Shown here: positions 15,519 to 24,729 of the stretch, one piece after another
How the letters are laid out: every line of letters begins with the position of its first letter
Position numbering within the stretch: position 1 is the stretch's first letter
Translations under genes and position numbers: made by a program
Notes under the pieces: generated by a model
The model's input: the letters and a program-made list of their open reading frames with translations, nothing else
Database searches by the model: none
What the model was told of the DNA's origin: nothing
Origin: Bacteroidia bacterium
Lineage (GTDB): Bacteria > Bacteroidota > Bacteroidia > Bacteroidales > Azobacteroidaceae
Reading direction: 5' to 3'
NCBI GenBank assembly: GCA_025996895.1
Contig: BNTW01000033.1
Span: 1-28,655 of the forward strand
DNA length: 28,655 bases

Positions 15519-18404
15519 TTATATACAATCGCACTGCACGGTTACGAGATTGCGGTCGCCGAAAGCATTATCCACCCGCGCCACATTCACCCAGAACTTG
15601 TTTTCCTTAATCCATTCGACCGGAAAAGCCGCCTGCGTCCGCGAATAGGGATGCAGCCATTCGTCGCCACAGACTTCATATTGCGGGTGAGGCGCGTTTT
15701 TCAGCACATTGTTTTCCTTATCGGCCGATCCGTCCGCTACTGCTTCAATTTCGTTACGGATAGTCGTCATTGCTTCGATAAAACGGTCTAATTCGGCTTT
15801 GCTTTCGCTTTCAGTCGGCTCAATCATGAGTGTTCCATGCACAGGAAATGAGAGCGTCGGCGCGTGAAATCCAAAGTCTATCAAGCGTTTAGCTACATCC
15901 GTTTCGTCAATACCCGCAAGTGTTTTCAAATTCCGGCATTCGAGGATTAGTTCGTGTCCTACGCGCGATTGTACCCCTTTATATACAATTCCATAGACTT
16001 TTTCCAACTGTGAAGCCAAATAATTGGCGTTGAGAATAGCTATTTTAGTCGCCAACACCAAACCTTCTCCGCCCATCATACGGATATAACCGTAAGTAAT
16101 CGGCAGAATACCCGCACTTCCGAACGGCGACGAAGCCACTCTTATCCTATGCAAGAACGGTATCAAATGTTGCGCCACGCAAATAGGTCCTTCGCCCGGG
16201 CCGCCGCCACCGTGAGGAATGGCAAATGTCTTGTGCAAATTTAGATGGCAGACGTCCGCTCCAATAACACCCGGATTAGTCAATCCGACCTGCGCATTCA
16301 TATTCGCACCGTCCATATAGACTTGCCCGCCATTTTCATGGATAATCTGGCACATTTCGATGATGCCGGTTTCAAAAATGCCATGTGTGGAGGGATAAGT
16401 AATCATAAACGCCGCTAAGTTGTCTTTATGTTCTTCCGCTTTGGCTTTCAAATCGGCAATATCAGTGTTCCCATTTTCGTCGAAACGAATCGTAACCGTC
16501 ATAAAACCTGCCTGAATGGCCGACGCCGGATTTGTTCCGTGTGCCGATGCGGGAATTAACACAATATTGCGGTGTCCCTGCCCAATAGATTGCTGGTATT
16601 CACGGATTGTCATTAAACCCGAATATTCTCCGGCTGCGCCCGAATTGGGTTGAAAGCTGACACCAGGAAGCCCGGTAATCGCGCCCAGATACAAAGCCAG
16701 ATTTTCAATTAATTCGGTATACCCTTCCACCTGGTCTTTGGGTGCGTAAGGGTGGATATTCGCAAAATGCGGATCATTCAGCGGAAGCATTTCGGAAGCC
16801 GCATTCAATTTCATGGTGCAAGAGCCCAGCGAAATCATGGACTGCGTCAGCGAAATATCACGCACTTCCAACCGTTTGATGTAACGCATCAATTCCGTTT
16901 CGGTGTGATAGGAATTGAAAACCACGTGAGTCAAAAAGGATGACTTTCTTGTCAGGACGGACTCGATCCGCCATCTCCCTATGTCCGTTAATGTGTCTTT
17001 AACGTTTGGCTGGGGATTGCGGGTCAAGCCCGCAATGACATCGTTCGGCAATGCTTCCCCGAAAATATACAATAATATATTAATGTCTTCTTCCAATGTG
17101 GTTTCGTCGATACTGATACCGATTTCGCCGGTTTCAAAATAGCGCAAATTGACCTTGCAATCTTCCGCCGTTTCCTGCAATTTGTCCATCGAAGCGTTGG
17201 GTGCTAAACGAATTTTCAACGTATCGAAGAAATAATCATTTTCCTGTACATAGCCCAATTTTTCCAACCCGTCTGCCAACGTCGAAGTGTGGATATGAAT
17301 GCGTTCAGCGATGTTTTTTAAGCCATCGGGGCCATGATAAACCGCATAGAACGAGGCCATGCTTGCCAACAAAGCCTGCGCGGTGCAGATATTGGAAGTC
17401 GCTTTTTCGCGTTTGATGTGTTGCTCGCGCGTCTGCAACGCCAAACGTAATGCTTTTTTACCATAAACATCTTTGGAAACGCCAATGATACGTCCCGGAA
17501 TGTTGCGTTTGTATTCTTCTTTCGTAGCAAAATAGCCGGCCGAAGGGCCTCCGTAATACATCGGAATACCAAAACGTTGCGAACTACCAAATACCACATC
17601 TGCACCCCATTCGCCCGGAGGCGTCAAAAGACATAAACTCAGCAAATCAGCGGCAACAGCGACTTTCACCCCCTGCGCATTTGCTTTTTGAACAAAATCG
17701 CGGTAATCTTCAATCGAACCGTCGGCATTGGGATATTGCACAATCGCAGCAAAAATCTTCGATGTACTGTCATTGCGGGCTTGACCCGCAATCTCCTCAA
17801 AATTCTTATAATCACCTGCAACAAGTTTGATTCCCTGCGGTTTTGTCCGCGTGTTCAGCACTGCCAATGTCGATTCAAAAACCTTATTATCCACAAACAA
17901 AACGTTTGCTTCGTTTTTGATTTGTTCGCGACTACGGGTTTGAAAAAGCATGTTTGCCGCTTCGGCCGCTGCAGTGGCTTCGTCCAATAGCGAACAGTTT
18001 GCTAACGGAAGCGAGGTCAAATCGCTAATCATGGTTTGGAAATTAAGCAGAGCCTCCAACCGTCCTTGCGAAATCTCCGCCTGATAAGGCGTATAAGAAG
18101 TGTACCAGCAGGGATTTTCAAACACATTGCGCAGAATGACTGCCGGCGCGCAAGTATCGTACCAGCCCATTCCGATATATGAAGTAAATATTTCATTTTT
18201 AGAAGCAATTTCGGTGATATGTTCCGCATATTCGCGTTCGGTCATTGCTTCAGGCAGTTCAATGTCTTTTTTTAGACGAATACTTTTCGGCAGGGTTTCG
18301 TCGATTAGCTGTTCCAGATTGGAAACGCCGACAGTCGTCAGCATTTGTTGTATATCACTCTCATTCAGGCCAATATGCCGATAAACAAAAGATTCTGTGT
18401 TCAT
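15519..18404 (-). CDS. gcvP: Glycine dehydrogenase (decarboxylating), P protein
   Basis: The P subunit of the glycine cleavage system, a PLP enzyme that decarboxylates glycine and passes the aminomethyl group to lipoyl GcvH. The single 961-residue chain has the N-terminal [43 protein letters not shown] and [19 protein letters not shown]. The second half has [27 protein letters not shown] and the PLP lysine in [19 protein letters not shown] (Lys725). Other gcv genes are not in the window. Two palindromic repeats are translated within it. A 91-bp element fills the linker between the two halves (about residues 456-486), and a 21-nt hairpin adds about nine residues near 204-212. It overlaps the upstream hydrolase by one base (TAATG). 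Confidence 0.97.
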   Translation of the reverse strand: MNTESFVYRHIGLNESDIQQMLTTVGVSNLEQLIDETLPKSIRLKKDIELPEAMTEREYAEHITEIASKNEIFTSYIGMGWYDTCAPAVILRNVFENPCWYTSYTPYQAEISQGRLEALLNFQTMISDLTSLPLANCSLLDEATAAAEAANMLFQTRSREQIKNEANVLFVDNKVFESTLAVLNTRTKPQGIKLVAGDYKNFEEIAGQARNDSTSKIFAAIVQYPNADGSIEDYRDFVQKANAQGVKVAVAADLLSLCLLTPPGEWGADVVFGSSQRFGIPMYYGGPSAGYFATKEEYKRNIPGRIIGVSKDVYGKKALRLALQTREQHIKREKATSNICTAQALLASMASFYAVYHGPDGLKNIAERIHIHTSTLADGLEKLGYVQENDYFFDTLKIRLAPNASMDKLQETAEDCKVNLRYFETGEIGISIDETTLEEDINILLYIFGEALPNDVIAGLTRNPQPNVKDTLTDIGRWRIESVLTRKSSFLTHVVFNSYHTETELMRYIKRLEVRDISLTQSMISLGSCTMKLNAASEMLPLNDPHFANIHPYAPKDQVEGYTELIENLALYLGAITGLPGVSFQPNSGAAGEYSGLMTIREYQQSIGQGHRNIVLIPASAHGTNPASAIQAGFMTVTIRFDENGNTDIADLKAKAEEHKDNLAAFMITYPSTHGIFETGIIEMCQIIHENGGQVYMDGANMNAQVGLTNPGVIGADVCHLNLHKTFAIPHGGGGPGEGPICVAQHLIPFLHRIRVASSPFGSAGILPITYGYIRMMGGEGLVLATKIAILNANYLASQLEKVYGIVYKGVQSRVGHELILECRNLKTLAGIDETDVAKRLIDFGFHAPTLSFPVHGTLMIEPTESESKAELDRFIEAMTTIRNEIEAVADGSADKENNVLKNAPHPQYEVCGDEWLHPYSRTQAAFPVEWIKENKFWVNVARVDNAFGDRNLVTVQCDCI
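16950..17040. repeat. 91-bp paired-end palindromic element inside gcvP
   Basis: The element runs between TGTCA ends. Its left end contains GGACGGACTCGATCCGCC and its right end the hairpin ATTGCGGG-5nt-CCCGCAAT (17016-17036). The right end read on the other strand aligns with the left end over about 29 nt with roughly 20 matches, so the two ends form an inverted repeat around a unique core. This is the structure of REP/BIME elements. In the gcvP frame it is translated as [10 protein letters not shown] ... [14 protein letters not shown], in the interdomain linker. Confidence 0.8.
17769..17797. repeat. Second copy of the hairpin in gcvP, opposite orientation
   Basis: ATTGCGGGCTTGACCCGCAAT (17772-17792) is the exact reverse complement of the hairpin at 17016-17036, including the flanking TGTC. 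It stands alone without a partner end and is translated as [11 protein letters not shown]. Confidence 0.88.
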
Positions 18405-19048
18405 TATTGTATGATTTTAATTTTAGGATTATGTTGTTTTTCTTCCTTCACGGTCGTCGAAGGCCCGTGTCCGGGATAAATTTCCGTATTTTCGGGCAAA
18501 GGTAACAGTTTATTTTGAATGGAAGAAATCAAGGTTTCTTCGCTTCCGCCCCACAGATCCGTCCGCCCGATGTCGTGGTGAAACAAAACATCGCCGGTAA
18601 ATACACAATCATTTTCTTCGGAATAAAACGAAAGGCTTCCGGGAGAGTGTCCGGGCGTGAGCAAGGCCTTCAATCGAATATTTCCGAACGAAATGATGTC
18701 ACCGTCCTCAATATAATGCTCTGCTCCCACCGGCTCATAATCAATCGGGAGCCCAAACACGACCGTTTGTTTCCGCAAACCCGGCATCAGTTCTTCCATT
18801 TCATGATATTGCGGTTTCAGGCCGTAGGTTTTATAAATAAATTGATTGCCCAAAATATGGTCGAAATGCAGGTGTGTATTTAGTAAATACTTCACTTTCA
18901 ACTCGTTCGTATCAATAAATTTCTTTAGTCGCTGTTGTTCTTCGTCCGTATAAGCCCCACAGTCGATAATCGCTGCCTCTTTCGTTTCGTCGAAAAGCAC
19001 GTAGGTGCGGACAAATACCGGATTGAACTCAAAAAATTTAATTTGCAT
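18404..19048 (-). CDS. MBL-fold metallo-hydrolase (glyoxalase II-like)
   Basis: Metallo-beta-lactamase fold hydrolase of 214 aa. The dinuclear metal site is complete: THLHFDH with His59, His61, Asp63, His64, then His134 in TPGHSPGS, Asp153 in FTGDVLF and His194 in YPGHGP. The pattern [18 protein letters not shown] is shared with hydroxyacylglutathione hydrolase-like and persulfide-related members, and the substrate cannot be read from sequence. It lies 9 bp after rsmG and overlaps gcvP by one base. Confidence 0.92.
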   Translation of the reverse strand: MQIKFFEFNPVFVRTYVLFDETKEAAIIDCGAYTDEEQQRLKKFIDTNELKVKYLLNTHLHFDHILGNQFIYKTYGLKPQYHEMEELMPGLRKQTVVFGLPIDYEPVGAEHYIEDGDIISFGNIRLKALLTPGHSPGSLSFYSEENDCVFTGDVLFHHDIGRTDLWGGSEETLISSIQNKLLPLPENTEIYPGHGPSTTVKEEKQHNPKIKIIQ

Positions 19049-19057
19049 GTTCTATTA

Positions 19058-19678
19058 TTAAATCGGTAAATAAATCACTTTTTTTTGTTTGAAAAACTCC
19101 TCTTCAAAAAAATCGGACAGGTCGTATTCGACCGTTTTGTTTTTAAACAGTTGGATTTCGGCCTGCAAATCTCCGCCTTTCAAACAGAGAAAACCGTTCG
19201 GCAAAGCGTTGTGCTGCTCGCGGCGAATGGTTTTTTTCGCAACATGTACCAAATCACCCAGAGGCATAACCGCCCGGCTCACCACAAAATCGACTTTCGT
19301 CTTTTCTTCTTCCGCCCTGATTTGCCGGCAAATCACATTGGCCAAACCGGTTTGGCGAGCAACCTCTTCCGCCACTTTTATCTTTTTTCCAATCCTGTCA
19401 ATCAGCAAAAACGAACTTTCGGGAAATAAAATCGCCAACGGAATACCCGGAAAACCGCCGCCTGTACCGACATCCAAAACCGTCGTGCCTGCTTTGAAAC
19501 GAATGACTTCGGCAATTCCCAATGAATGCAAGATATGTTTTTCGTACAAATTTTCGATGTCTTTGCGGGAAATCAGATTGATTTTGCTGTTCCAATCCGC
19601 ATACAAATCATACAGTGCGTCAAATTGCGCTTCTTGTCGGGCAGTGATTTCGGGAAAATATTTTTTAATCAAATCCAT
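19058..19678 (-). CDS. rsmG: 16S rRNA (guanine-N7)-methyltransferase
   Basis: Methylates N7 of G527 in 16S rRNA using S-adenosylmethionine. The Rossmann motif VLDVGTGGGFPGIPLAI is at about residues 67-83, preceded by the family-typical NLISRKDIENLYEKHILHSL. VVSRAVMPLGDLV is the motif with conserved Arg near the active site. The length of 206 aa is normal. It is the first gene of the minus-strand series behind a -7 promoter box. Confidence 0.96.
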   Translation of the reverse strand: MDLIKKYFPEITARQEAQFDALYDLYADWNSKINLISRKDIENLYEKHILHSLGIAEVIRFKAGTTVLDVGTGGGFPGIPLAILFPESSFLLIDRIGKKIKVAEEVARQTGLANVICRQIRAEEEKTKVDFVVSRAVMPLGDLVHVAKKTIRREQHNALPNGFLCLKGGDLQAEIQLFKNKTVEYDLSDFFEEEFFKQKKVIYLPI

Positions 19679-19694
19679 GCTTATTTAGAATAAA

Positions 19695-19702
19695 CAAAGA
19701 TA
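19695..19702 (-). promoter_or_regulatory. -7 box for the rsmG operon
   Basis: TATCTTTG on the minus strand fits TAnnTTTG, about 17 bp before the rsmG start. The nearest TTG upstream (19726-19728) is 23 bp away, slightly long for a -33 box. Confidence 0.5.
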
Positions 19703-19705
19703 CGA

Positions 19706-19924
19706 CTAATTAATCAAAATATTGTCAATTTTATCCATAATAGTTTGTCCTGCCATAATGGCAAAGGAAAATTCAACCAATGGCGAATTTTTTAATAAAG
19801 AAGCGAGAGCATCTGGATCTGCAGAGGATTGATAAGCAATCGTCTGGCGAGAACTATTAGAAAAAACTCCCGTTTCATAATTGACTAAATTGTCAAATTG
19901 TGTGTTTTTAACTAAATTATCCAT
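19706..19924 (-). CDS. Small protein of unknown function downstream of a Clp-fold proteinase (72 aa)
   Basis: I do not recognise this protein. From ATG 19924 it is 72 residues, starting MDNLVKNTQFDNLVNYETG and ending MDKIDNILIN. The frame is open to 19990, but that longer version would overlap the proteinase gene by 59 bp, whereas 19924 starts 7 bp after its stop. A polar middle (SNSSRQTIAYQSSADPDAL) precedes a more hydrophobic part (PLVEFSFAIMAGQTI), too polar for a clear membrane helix. It shares the AT-rich composition of the proteinase gene and is probably co-transcribed with it, so a partner, substrate or inhibitor role is a reasonable guess only. Confidence 0.65.
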   Translation of the reverse strand: MDNLVKNTQFDNLVNYETGVFSNSSRQTIAYQSSADPDALASLLKNSPLVEFSFAIMAGQTIMDKIDNILIN

Positions 19925-19931
19925 TGCTATA

Positions 19932-20981
19932 TTAATTTTCTGATTTTTGAAATTTTTCAGTTTTCCAACCCTCAAACTTTCGTTGATCATTTATTATGGT
20001 TTGTTGTATTGGTGGAAATTGAGGCATTTGTTGTATACTTTGAATACTCTTTATCAATGTTCCTTCACTAACAAACACATGTGTTCCAAAGTCTAAACTT
20101 TCAATAAGACTCCTTCTGCAACTATAATCAATTGTTTGATTCGCTCCTAAAACAACATTAGGATTATATGGATTATCTAATTCGAGTTCTGATTTTATAT
20201 TATCGAAAGTTGCTTTAATTATAGAATACAGATTATCATCTGGTTTTTCAATATTTAATCCTAATTCATTTTTGGCTTCACGTCTATAAATAGTATAATC
20301 ATGACTACCTGAATCCGAACATAGGAAAGCTATGATTTTTTCAATTTTTTCTTCTTCTTTAATTTGTTTAGATAGCAACTTTTTTGCAAGCATTTGTATT
20401 TGAGTTCTTGATCTGTAAATATCTCCAAGAACTAACGGATGTACTTGATTAGATAAATTAATGAGTATGTCTTTTAGATTTACTTCATCATTGATTTTTA
20501 AATCATTTTGTGCAAATTGAAAGAATCCTTTTATTGATTCAACACTGACAGGAATTCGAATTTGAGGATTTTGAGGAGCCATTGGATTTTGTGGGCACAA
20601 CGGACTGTTTAAACTTGGATCAATTGGGCCTAATGTAGCTTGTTTAGTCATCACAATTCGATTTGCTCCTATAGCTATTAAAGTACCTGCACTTTGCGCT
20701 TTTGACGGAACTATTACCTCAAAATCTTCACAAAATTGTCTAATAAGATTAACCAAACTCCATGCTGCAAGTGTATTTCCCCCACGAGTATATAAAAATA
20801 AAGATATTTTTCGCTGTTTCCCTATTTTATCCAAATGGTCAATGAAATAATCTAATATTTCAGGATGAATTTGTGTTTCTAATCCTGGTCTATCTCCCGT
20901 AATATAAACAAGCAATTTACTATTTCGAGCGTTTTCGATTTTTTTGTATAATTCAATTCTATTGTTATACATATTGTACAT
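19932..20981 (-). CDS. SDH family Clp-fold serine proteinase
   Basis: A 349-residue protein of the serine dehydrogenase proteinase (SDH_sah) group, related in fold to ClpP and SppA. Residues about 59-123 show the core: ISLFLYTRGGNTLAAWSLV (Gly-Gly for the oxyanion hole), VIVPSKAQSAGTLIAIGA (candidate nucleophile Ser97) and TKQATLGPIDPSL. A conserved-looking SDSGSHDYTIYRREAKNELGL lies at about 230-250. There is no signal peptide or membrane segment, so it is cytoplasmic. The start could be ATG 20981 or 20972 (MYNNRIELYKK); the latter looks more like the family. The gene is clearly more AT-rich than neighbours rsmG and purM, suggesting acquisition. Substrate is unknown. Confidence 0.88.
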   Translation of the reverse strand: MYNMYNNRIELYKKIENARNSKLLVYITGDRPGLETQIHPEILDYFIDHLDKIGKQRKISLFLYTRGGNTLAAWSLVNLIRQFCEDFEVIVPSKAQSAGTLIAIGANRIVMTKQATLGPIDPSLNSPLCPQNPMAPQNPQIRIPVSVESIKGFFQFAQNDLKINDEVNLKDILINLSNQVHPLVLGDIYRSRTQIQMLAKKLLSKQIKEEEKIEKIIAFLCSDSGSHDYTIYRREAKNELGLNIEKPDDNLYSIIKATFDNIKSELELDNPYNPNVVLGANQTIDYSCRRSLIESLDFGTHVFVSEGTLIKSIQSIQQMPQFPPIQQTIINDQRKFEGWKTEKFQKSEN

Positions 20982-21033
20982 AGTTTAATTAATCTATAAG
21001 TGGAATGATTTTATAAATAAAAAAAATTGCGTG

Positions 21034-21065
21034 TAAAGTTACAATGTTTTTTAGATAACACCAAA
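21034..21065 (-). promoter_or_regulatory. Promoter of the proteinase cassette
   Basis: On the minus strand a TTTG (21062-21065) and TAACTTTA (21034-21041, one mismatch to TAnnTTTG) are 20 bp apart, 53 bp before ATG 20981. Confidence 0.5.
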
Positions 21066-21112
21066 TTTATTTTTGCTCATGATTTTTATTAAGAATAATT
21101 GGATGATTTTAT

Positions 21113-21120
21113 TACCTTTG
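21113..21120 (+). promoter_or_regulatory. -7 box for purM
   Basis: TACCTTTG matches TAnnTTTG and is identical to the box at 1813. It lies 43 bp before the purM ATG. No clear -33 TTTG. Confidence 0.55.
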
Positions 21121-21163
21121 TCAAAGTTATTAAATTTAGGAAATAGTTTTTGTAAGAACATTT

Positions 21164-22336
21164 ATGAGCAATCAACGGTATATGCAGCGCGGGGTTTCCG
21201 CTTCCAAAGAAGATGTGCATCAGGCGATTAAGAATGTGGATAAGGGACTTTACCCGAAGGCATTTTGCAAAATTATTCCTGATATGTTGGGAAATGATGA
21301 GGTGTTTTGCAACATCATGCATGCCGACGGTGCAGGCACAAAATCGGCTTTGGCTTATCTTTATTGGCGCGAAACCGGCGATTTGTCGGTATGGAAAGGC
21401 ATTGCGCAGGACGCTTTGATTATGAACATCGACGATTTGCTCTGTGTGGGCGCAACGGACAATATCCTGCTGTCTTCGACCATCGGCCGGAACAAGCATC
21501 TGATTCCGGGCGAAGTGATCTCGGCAATTATTCAGGGAACAAATGAATTGTGCGAAGAACTCGGCCGCCTGGGCGTGCATATCTATCCGACCGGCGGCGA
21601 AACGGCTGATGTGGGCGATTTAGTACGCACGATTATTGTGGATAGTACGGTTACTTGCCGAATGAAACGCGCCGATGTGATTGACAATGCCAACATAAAA
21701 GCGGGCGATGTGATTGTTGGCTTATCTTCTTACGGACAAGCGACTTACGAAAATGAATACAACGGTGGAATGGGAAGCAACGGACTGACTTCGGCACGCC
21801 ACGATGTTTTTGCGAACTATCTGGCAAAATTGTATCCCGAAAGTTTTGATGCCAACACGCCGGCCGATTTGATTTATTCGGGACAAAAACGGTTGACGGA
21901 CAAAATCGCCGGTTTGGGAATTGACGCCGGAAAATTGGTGCTTTCGCCCACGCGGACATACGCGCCGGTTATCAAGCAGGTGCTGGACAAACTGCGTCCG
22001 CACATTCACGGCATGGTGCATGTTTCGGGTGGAGCGCAAACCAAGATTTTGCATTTTGTCGATAAACTGAAAATCACAAAAAACCATTTATTCCCCATAC
22101 CGCCTTTGTTTCAAATTATCCGCGAACAATCGGGGACAGCTTGGGAAGAAATGTACAAAGTGTTTAATATGGGGCATCGCATGGAAATTTACCTGCCCGA
22201 AACGTATGCACAGGAAATTATCGATATATCCCACTCTTTCAATATCGACGCTCAAATCATCGGCTTTGTAGAGGATTCCGACAAAAAAGAATTAATTATC
22301 GAAAGTCCATACGGCCGGTTTGAATATTTTGCGTAA
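21164..22336 (+). CDS. purM: Phosphoribosylformylglycinamidine cyclo-ligase (AIR synthetase)
   Basis: Closes the imidazole ring in purine synthesis, turning FGAM into AIR with ATP. It is the long Bacteroidota type of PurM, 390 aa. Motifs: HADGAGTKSALAYLYW, the conserved AQDALIMNIDDLLCVGA, PTGGETADVGD and the C-terminal GGAQTKILHFV. KVFNMGHRMEIYL follows. It stands alone on the plus strand, divergent from the proteinase cassette and convergent with the surface operon, with only 5 bp between stops. Confidence 0.93.
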   Translation: MSNQRYMQRGVSASKEDVHQAIKNVDKGLYPKAFCKIIPDMLGNDEVFCNIMHADGAGTKSALAYLYWRETGDLSVWKGIAQDALIMNIDDLLCVGATDNILLSSTIGRNKHLIPGEVISAIIQGTNELCEELGRLGVHIYPTGGETADVGDLVRTIIVDSTVTCRMKRADVIDNANIKAGDVIVGLSSYGQATYENEYNGGMGSNGLTSARHDVFANYLAKLYPESFDANTPADLIYSGQKRLTDKIAGLGIDAGKLVLSPTRTYAPVIKQVLDKLRPHIHGMVHVSGGAQTKILHFVDKLKITKNHLFPIPPLFQIIREQSGTAWEEMYKVFNMGHRMEIYLPETYAQEIIDISHSFNIDAQIIGFVEDSDKKELIIESPYGRFEYFA

Positions 22337-22341
22337 TCTTC

Positions 22342-23529
22342 TTACGGCGTCAGCATCTCAATAAATATGGCGCCTTGCCCGGGATTAGCAGAATCTCCGG
22401 AACCGGTAGTCATTGCTGCGATATTTACTCTGTATATGACTCCGTTATCCAAATCGTATATTGAGAAAGTTACCATATCGGAATTGGGAATATTAGGGGA
22501 AATGTTAGCTACATTAATCGTTGTCCATGCATTTTGAGCCGGAGAATAACTTGCTCCGCCACCCGACAAGTATGTAGGCTGACCAAAAACTAAACTAGGG
22601 CTTGTCTTGTAGCCTCCTACCAATACATTACTTCTTGCAGCATCTGTAAATCTGAAATTCAGGCTGGTATTAGCTGAAGCCATAGGATTACTACTAATTT
22701 GCACCTGTAAACTTCCTAATGTGGTAGTGGAAGGAACTAAATAGTTTGTACTGCTAAATGTGAATTTGCGTGTAGCATATTTAAGATTTTTTACTGCCGA
22801 TGTACCCACTATAGTAACAGTAGTCGTTTTTCCAAGAAAAGAGAAAGGAATACTGACAGCAGTTGTATCGGGCGTTCCGGTAACAATGTAAGTAAGCCGT
22901 CCGTTGCCCGTATTCAATATTCCCGACTGTAAAGTAAAACTAAGTCCATGAGCGGCGATAGAAGCTTCGGCAGTATAACTACCCCCGTTTCCTCCCAGGT
23001 AAGGCAGGGTAAGTGTTCCGCTGTAAGTAGTCCCGGTAGTAAAAGTAGCTGGCGACAACGTAGCATTTATACTATCCAAACCGGTTATCGCAGGGGCAAT
23101 GGTGGAGCTAATATCTAACTGCATCCAGGCTGAGCCGTTCCAAAATACATATCCGGTAACGCCTAATCCATTGCCGGTATTATAGGCCAACAAACCCGCT
23201 TTCGGATTGGGGATAGTCGTAATATCCGTATTGGAAGTCAAAGCTACAAAAGGTACTAATATCCCTTTGTTATGAACAGCCGACATATCCAAAACCGCAG
23301 ACGTATCGGGTGTAACCGTTCCTATTCCTACTCGTCCAAAGGGATTTATCACAAAGTCGTTGACTTGCCGGGCAGAGTCCGGCGTACCCGTGGCAGGATT
23401 ATCCTTTCCGCCATCAACGTGAAATCTACCCAACGGATTCCATGTGCCTACGCCTGTTTGACTATATAACGGCGACGATCCGATAAGCAAAAGCAATAGT
23501 CCTATAAAAAAAACATATCGTGTTTTCAT
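22342..23529 (-). CDS. Exported surface protein, tandem paralog B (395 aa)
   Basis: A signal peptide ends near LYSQ, followed by GVGTWNPLGRFHVDGGKDNP and GRVGIGTVTPDTSAVLDMSA. These VGIGT-TPD-SA-LDM motifs are common in Bacteroidota exported proteins and resemble tail-fibre or head-domain repeats. LLAYNTG, GYVFWNGSAWMQL is another typical piece. A beta-rich Thr/Ser/Gly region follows, with GTSAVKNLKYATRKFTF, and the protein ends IFIEMLTP. There is no T9SS C-terminal domain or anchor, so how it reaches or stays on the surface is unclear. It is the last gene of the operon, 12 bp after its paralog. Function unknown. Confidence 0.85.
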   Translation of the reverse strand: MKTRYVFFIGLLLLLIGSSPLYSQTGVGTWNPLGRFHVDGGKDNPATGTPDSARQVNDFVINPFGRVGIGTVTPDTSAVLDMSAVHNKGILVPFVALTSNTDITTIPNPKAGLLAYNTGNGLGVTGYVFWNGSAWMQLDISSTIAPAITGLDSINATLSPATFTTGTTYSGTLTLPYLGGNGGSYTAEASIAAHGLSFTLQSGILNTGNGRLTYIVTGTPDTTAVSIPFSFLGKTTTVTIVGTSAVKNLKYATRKFTFSSTNYLVPSTTTLGSLQVQISSNPMASANTSLNFRFTDAARSNVLVGGYKTSPSLVFGQPTYLSGGGASYSPAQNAWTTINVANISPNIPNSDMVTFSIYDLDNGVIYRVNIAAMTTGSGDSANPGQGAIFIEMLTP

Positions 23530-23541
23530 ATTTTTATTTTT

Positions 23542-24717
23542 TTAGGGTGTCAGCATTTCGATAAATATGGTACCTTGCCCGGGATTATTAGTATCTCCGG
23601 AACCGGTAGTCTTCGCCGCTATACTGACTCTGTATATTACTCCGTTATTCAAATCGAATATCTGAAAGGTTACCATATCGGAACTGGGAATATTAGGGCC
23701 TATGTTATCCACAGTAATCTGCGTCCATGTATTTTGAGCCGGAGAATAATTTGCTCCACCACCCGACAGGTATCCAGTATTTGTACCGCTTGTTTTGTAA
23801 CCGCCTATAAGCACATTGGTTCTTGCTGCGTCGGTAAATCTGAAAGCCATGTGCGTATTACTTGAAAGCATCGGATTAGTATCAAATCGTACCTGCAAGC
23901 TTCCCAATGTGGTGGTAGAAGGAGCCTGATAGTTTGTACTACTAAACGTGAATTTACGTGTAGCATAGCGAAGATTTTTTACGGCCGATGTACCTACTAT
24001 GGCAACCGTGGCTGTTTTTCCAAGGAAAGAAACAGGAACGCTGATAGAAGTTGTATCGGGTGTTCCGGTAACAATATAAGTAAGTTGTCCGCTGCCCACA
24101 CTCAATGTTCCCGGTTGTAAAGTAAAACTAAGTCCATGATACGGCCCGATAGAAGCTAAGGTAGTATAGGGGCCTCCATTACCTCCCAAATAAGGAAGGG
24201 TAAGCGTTCCGCTATAACTGCTTCCGGAGGTAAAAGTAGCCGGCGAAATAGTTGCATTCAAACTGTCCAAACCGGTTATCGCCGGAGCAATGGTGGATCT
24301 GCTGGTTAATTGCATCCAAGCCAATCCGTTCCAAAACACATATCCGGTAACGCCTAATCCACCGCCGGTATTATAGGCCAATAAACCTGGTTTTGGATTG
24401 GGGATAGTCGTATTATCCGTATTGGAATTCAACTGTACAGCAGGGATTAGCAACCCCTTGTTATGAATAGCCGACATATCCAAAACCGCAGACGTATCGG
24501 GTGTAACCGTTCCTATTCCTACTCGTCCAAAGGGATTTATTACAAAGTCGTTGACTTGCCGGGCAGAGTCCGGCGTACCCGTGGCGGGATTATCCTTTCC
24601 GCCATCTACGTGAAATGTACCCAACGGATTGGTTGTGCCTACACCTACCTGACCATGCAGTAAAGCCGGCCACACCAACAAGGGCAACAACAGTAAAAAA
24701 CCTAATTTTGTTTTCAT
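23542..24717 (-). CDS. Exported surface protein, tandem paralog A (391 aa)
   Basis: Same architecture as the downstream paralog. The signal peptide ends near LLHGQ, then VGVGTTNPLGTFHVDGG, the VGIGT-TPD-SA-LDM motif, FWNGLAWMQL, and the beta-rich region ending IFIEMLTP. The nucleotide stretch 24458-24630 is nearly identical to 23267-23439 in the paralog (five differences by eye in 173 bp), while other parts differ more, as after gene conversion. Differences concentrate in short loops, for example GPYHGLSF versus AAHGLSF and the deletion around TSGTNTG. Function unknown; a shared structural or adhesive role is likely. Confidence 0.85.
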   Translation of the reverse strand: MKTKLGFLLLLPLLVWPALLHGQVGVGTTNPLGTFHVDGGKDNPATGTPDSARQVNDFVINPFGRVGIGTVTPDTSAVLDMSAIHNKGLLIPAVQLNSNTDNTTIPNPKPGLLAYNTGGGLGVTGYVFWNGLAWMQLTSRSTIAPAITGLDSLNATISPATFTSGSSYSGTLTLPYLGGNGGPYTTLASIGPYHGLSFTLQPGTLSVGSGQLTYIVTGTPDTTSISVPVSFLGKTATVAIVGTSAVKNLRYATRKFTFSSTNYQAPSTTTLGSLQVRFDTNPMLSSNTHMAFRFTDAARTNVLIGGYKTSGTNTGYLSGGGANYSPAQNTWTQITVDNIGPNIPSSDMVTFQIFDLNNGVIYRVSIAAKTTGSGDTNNPGQGTIFIEMLTP

Positions 24718-24729
24718 ATTTTTTATCTT

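Noticed and set aside
18404..19048. Glycine riboswitch controlling gcvP
   Set aside because: gcvP starts one base inside the preceding hydrolase gene, leaving no leader for a riboswitch.
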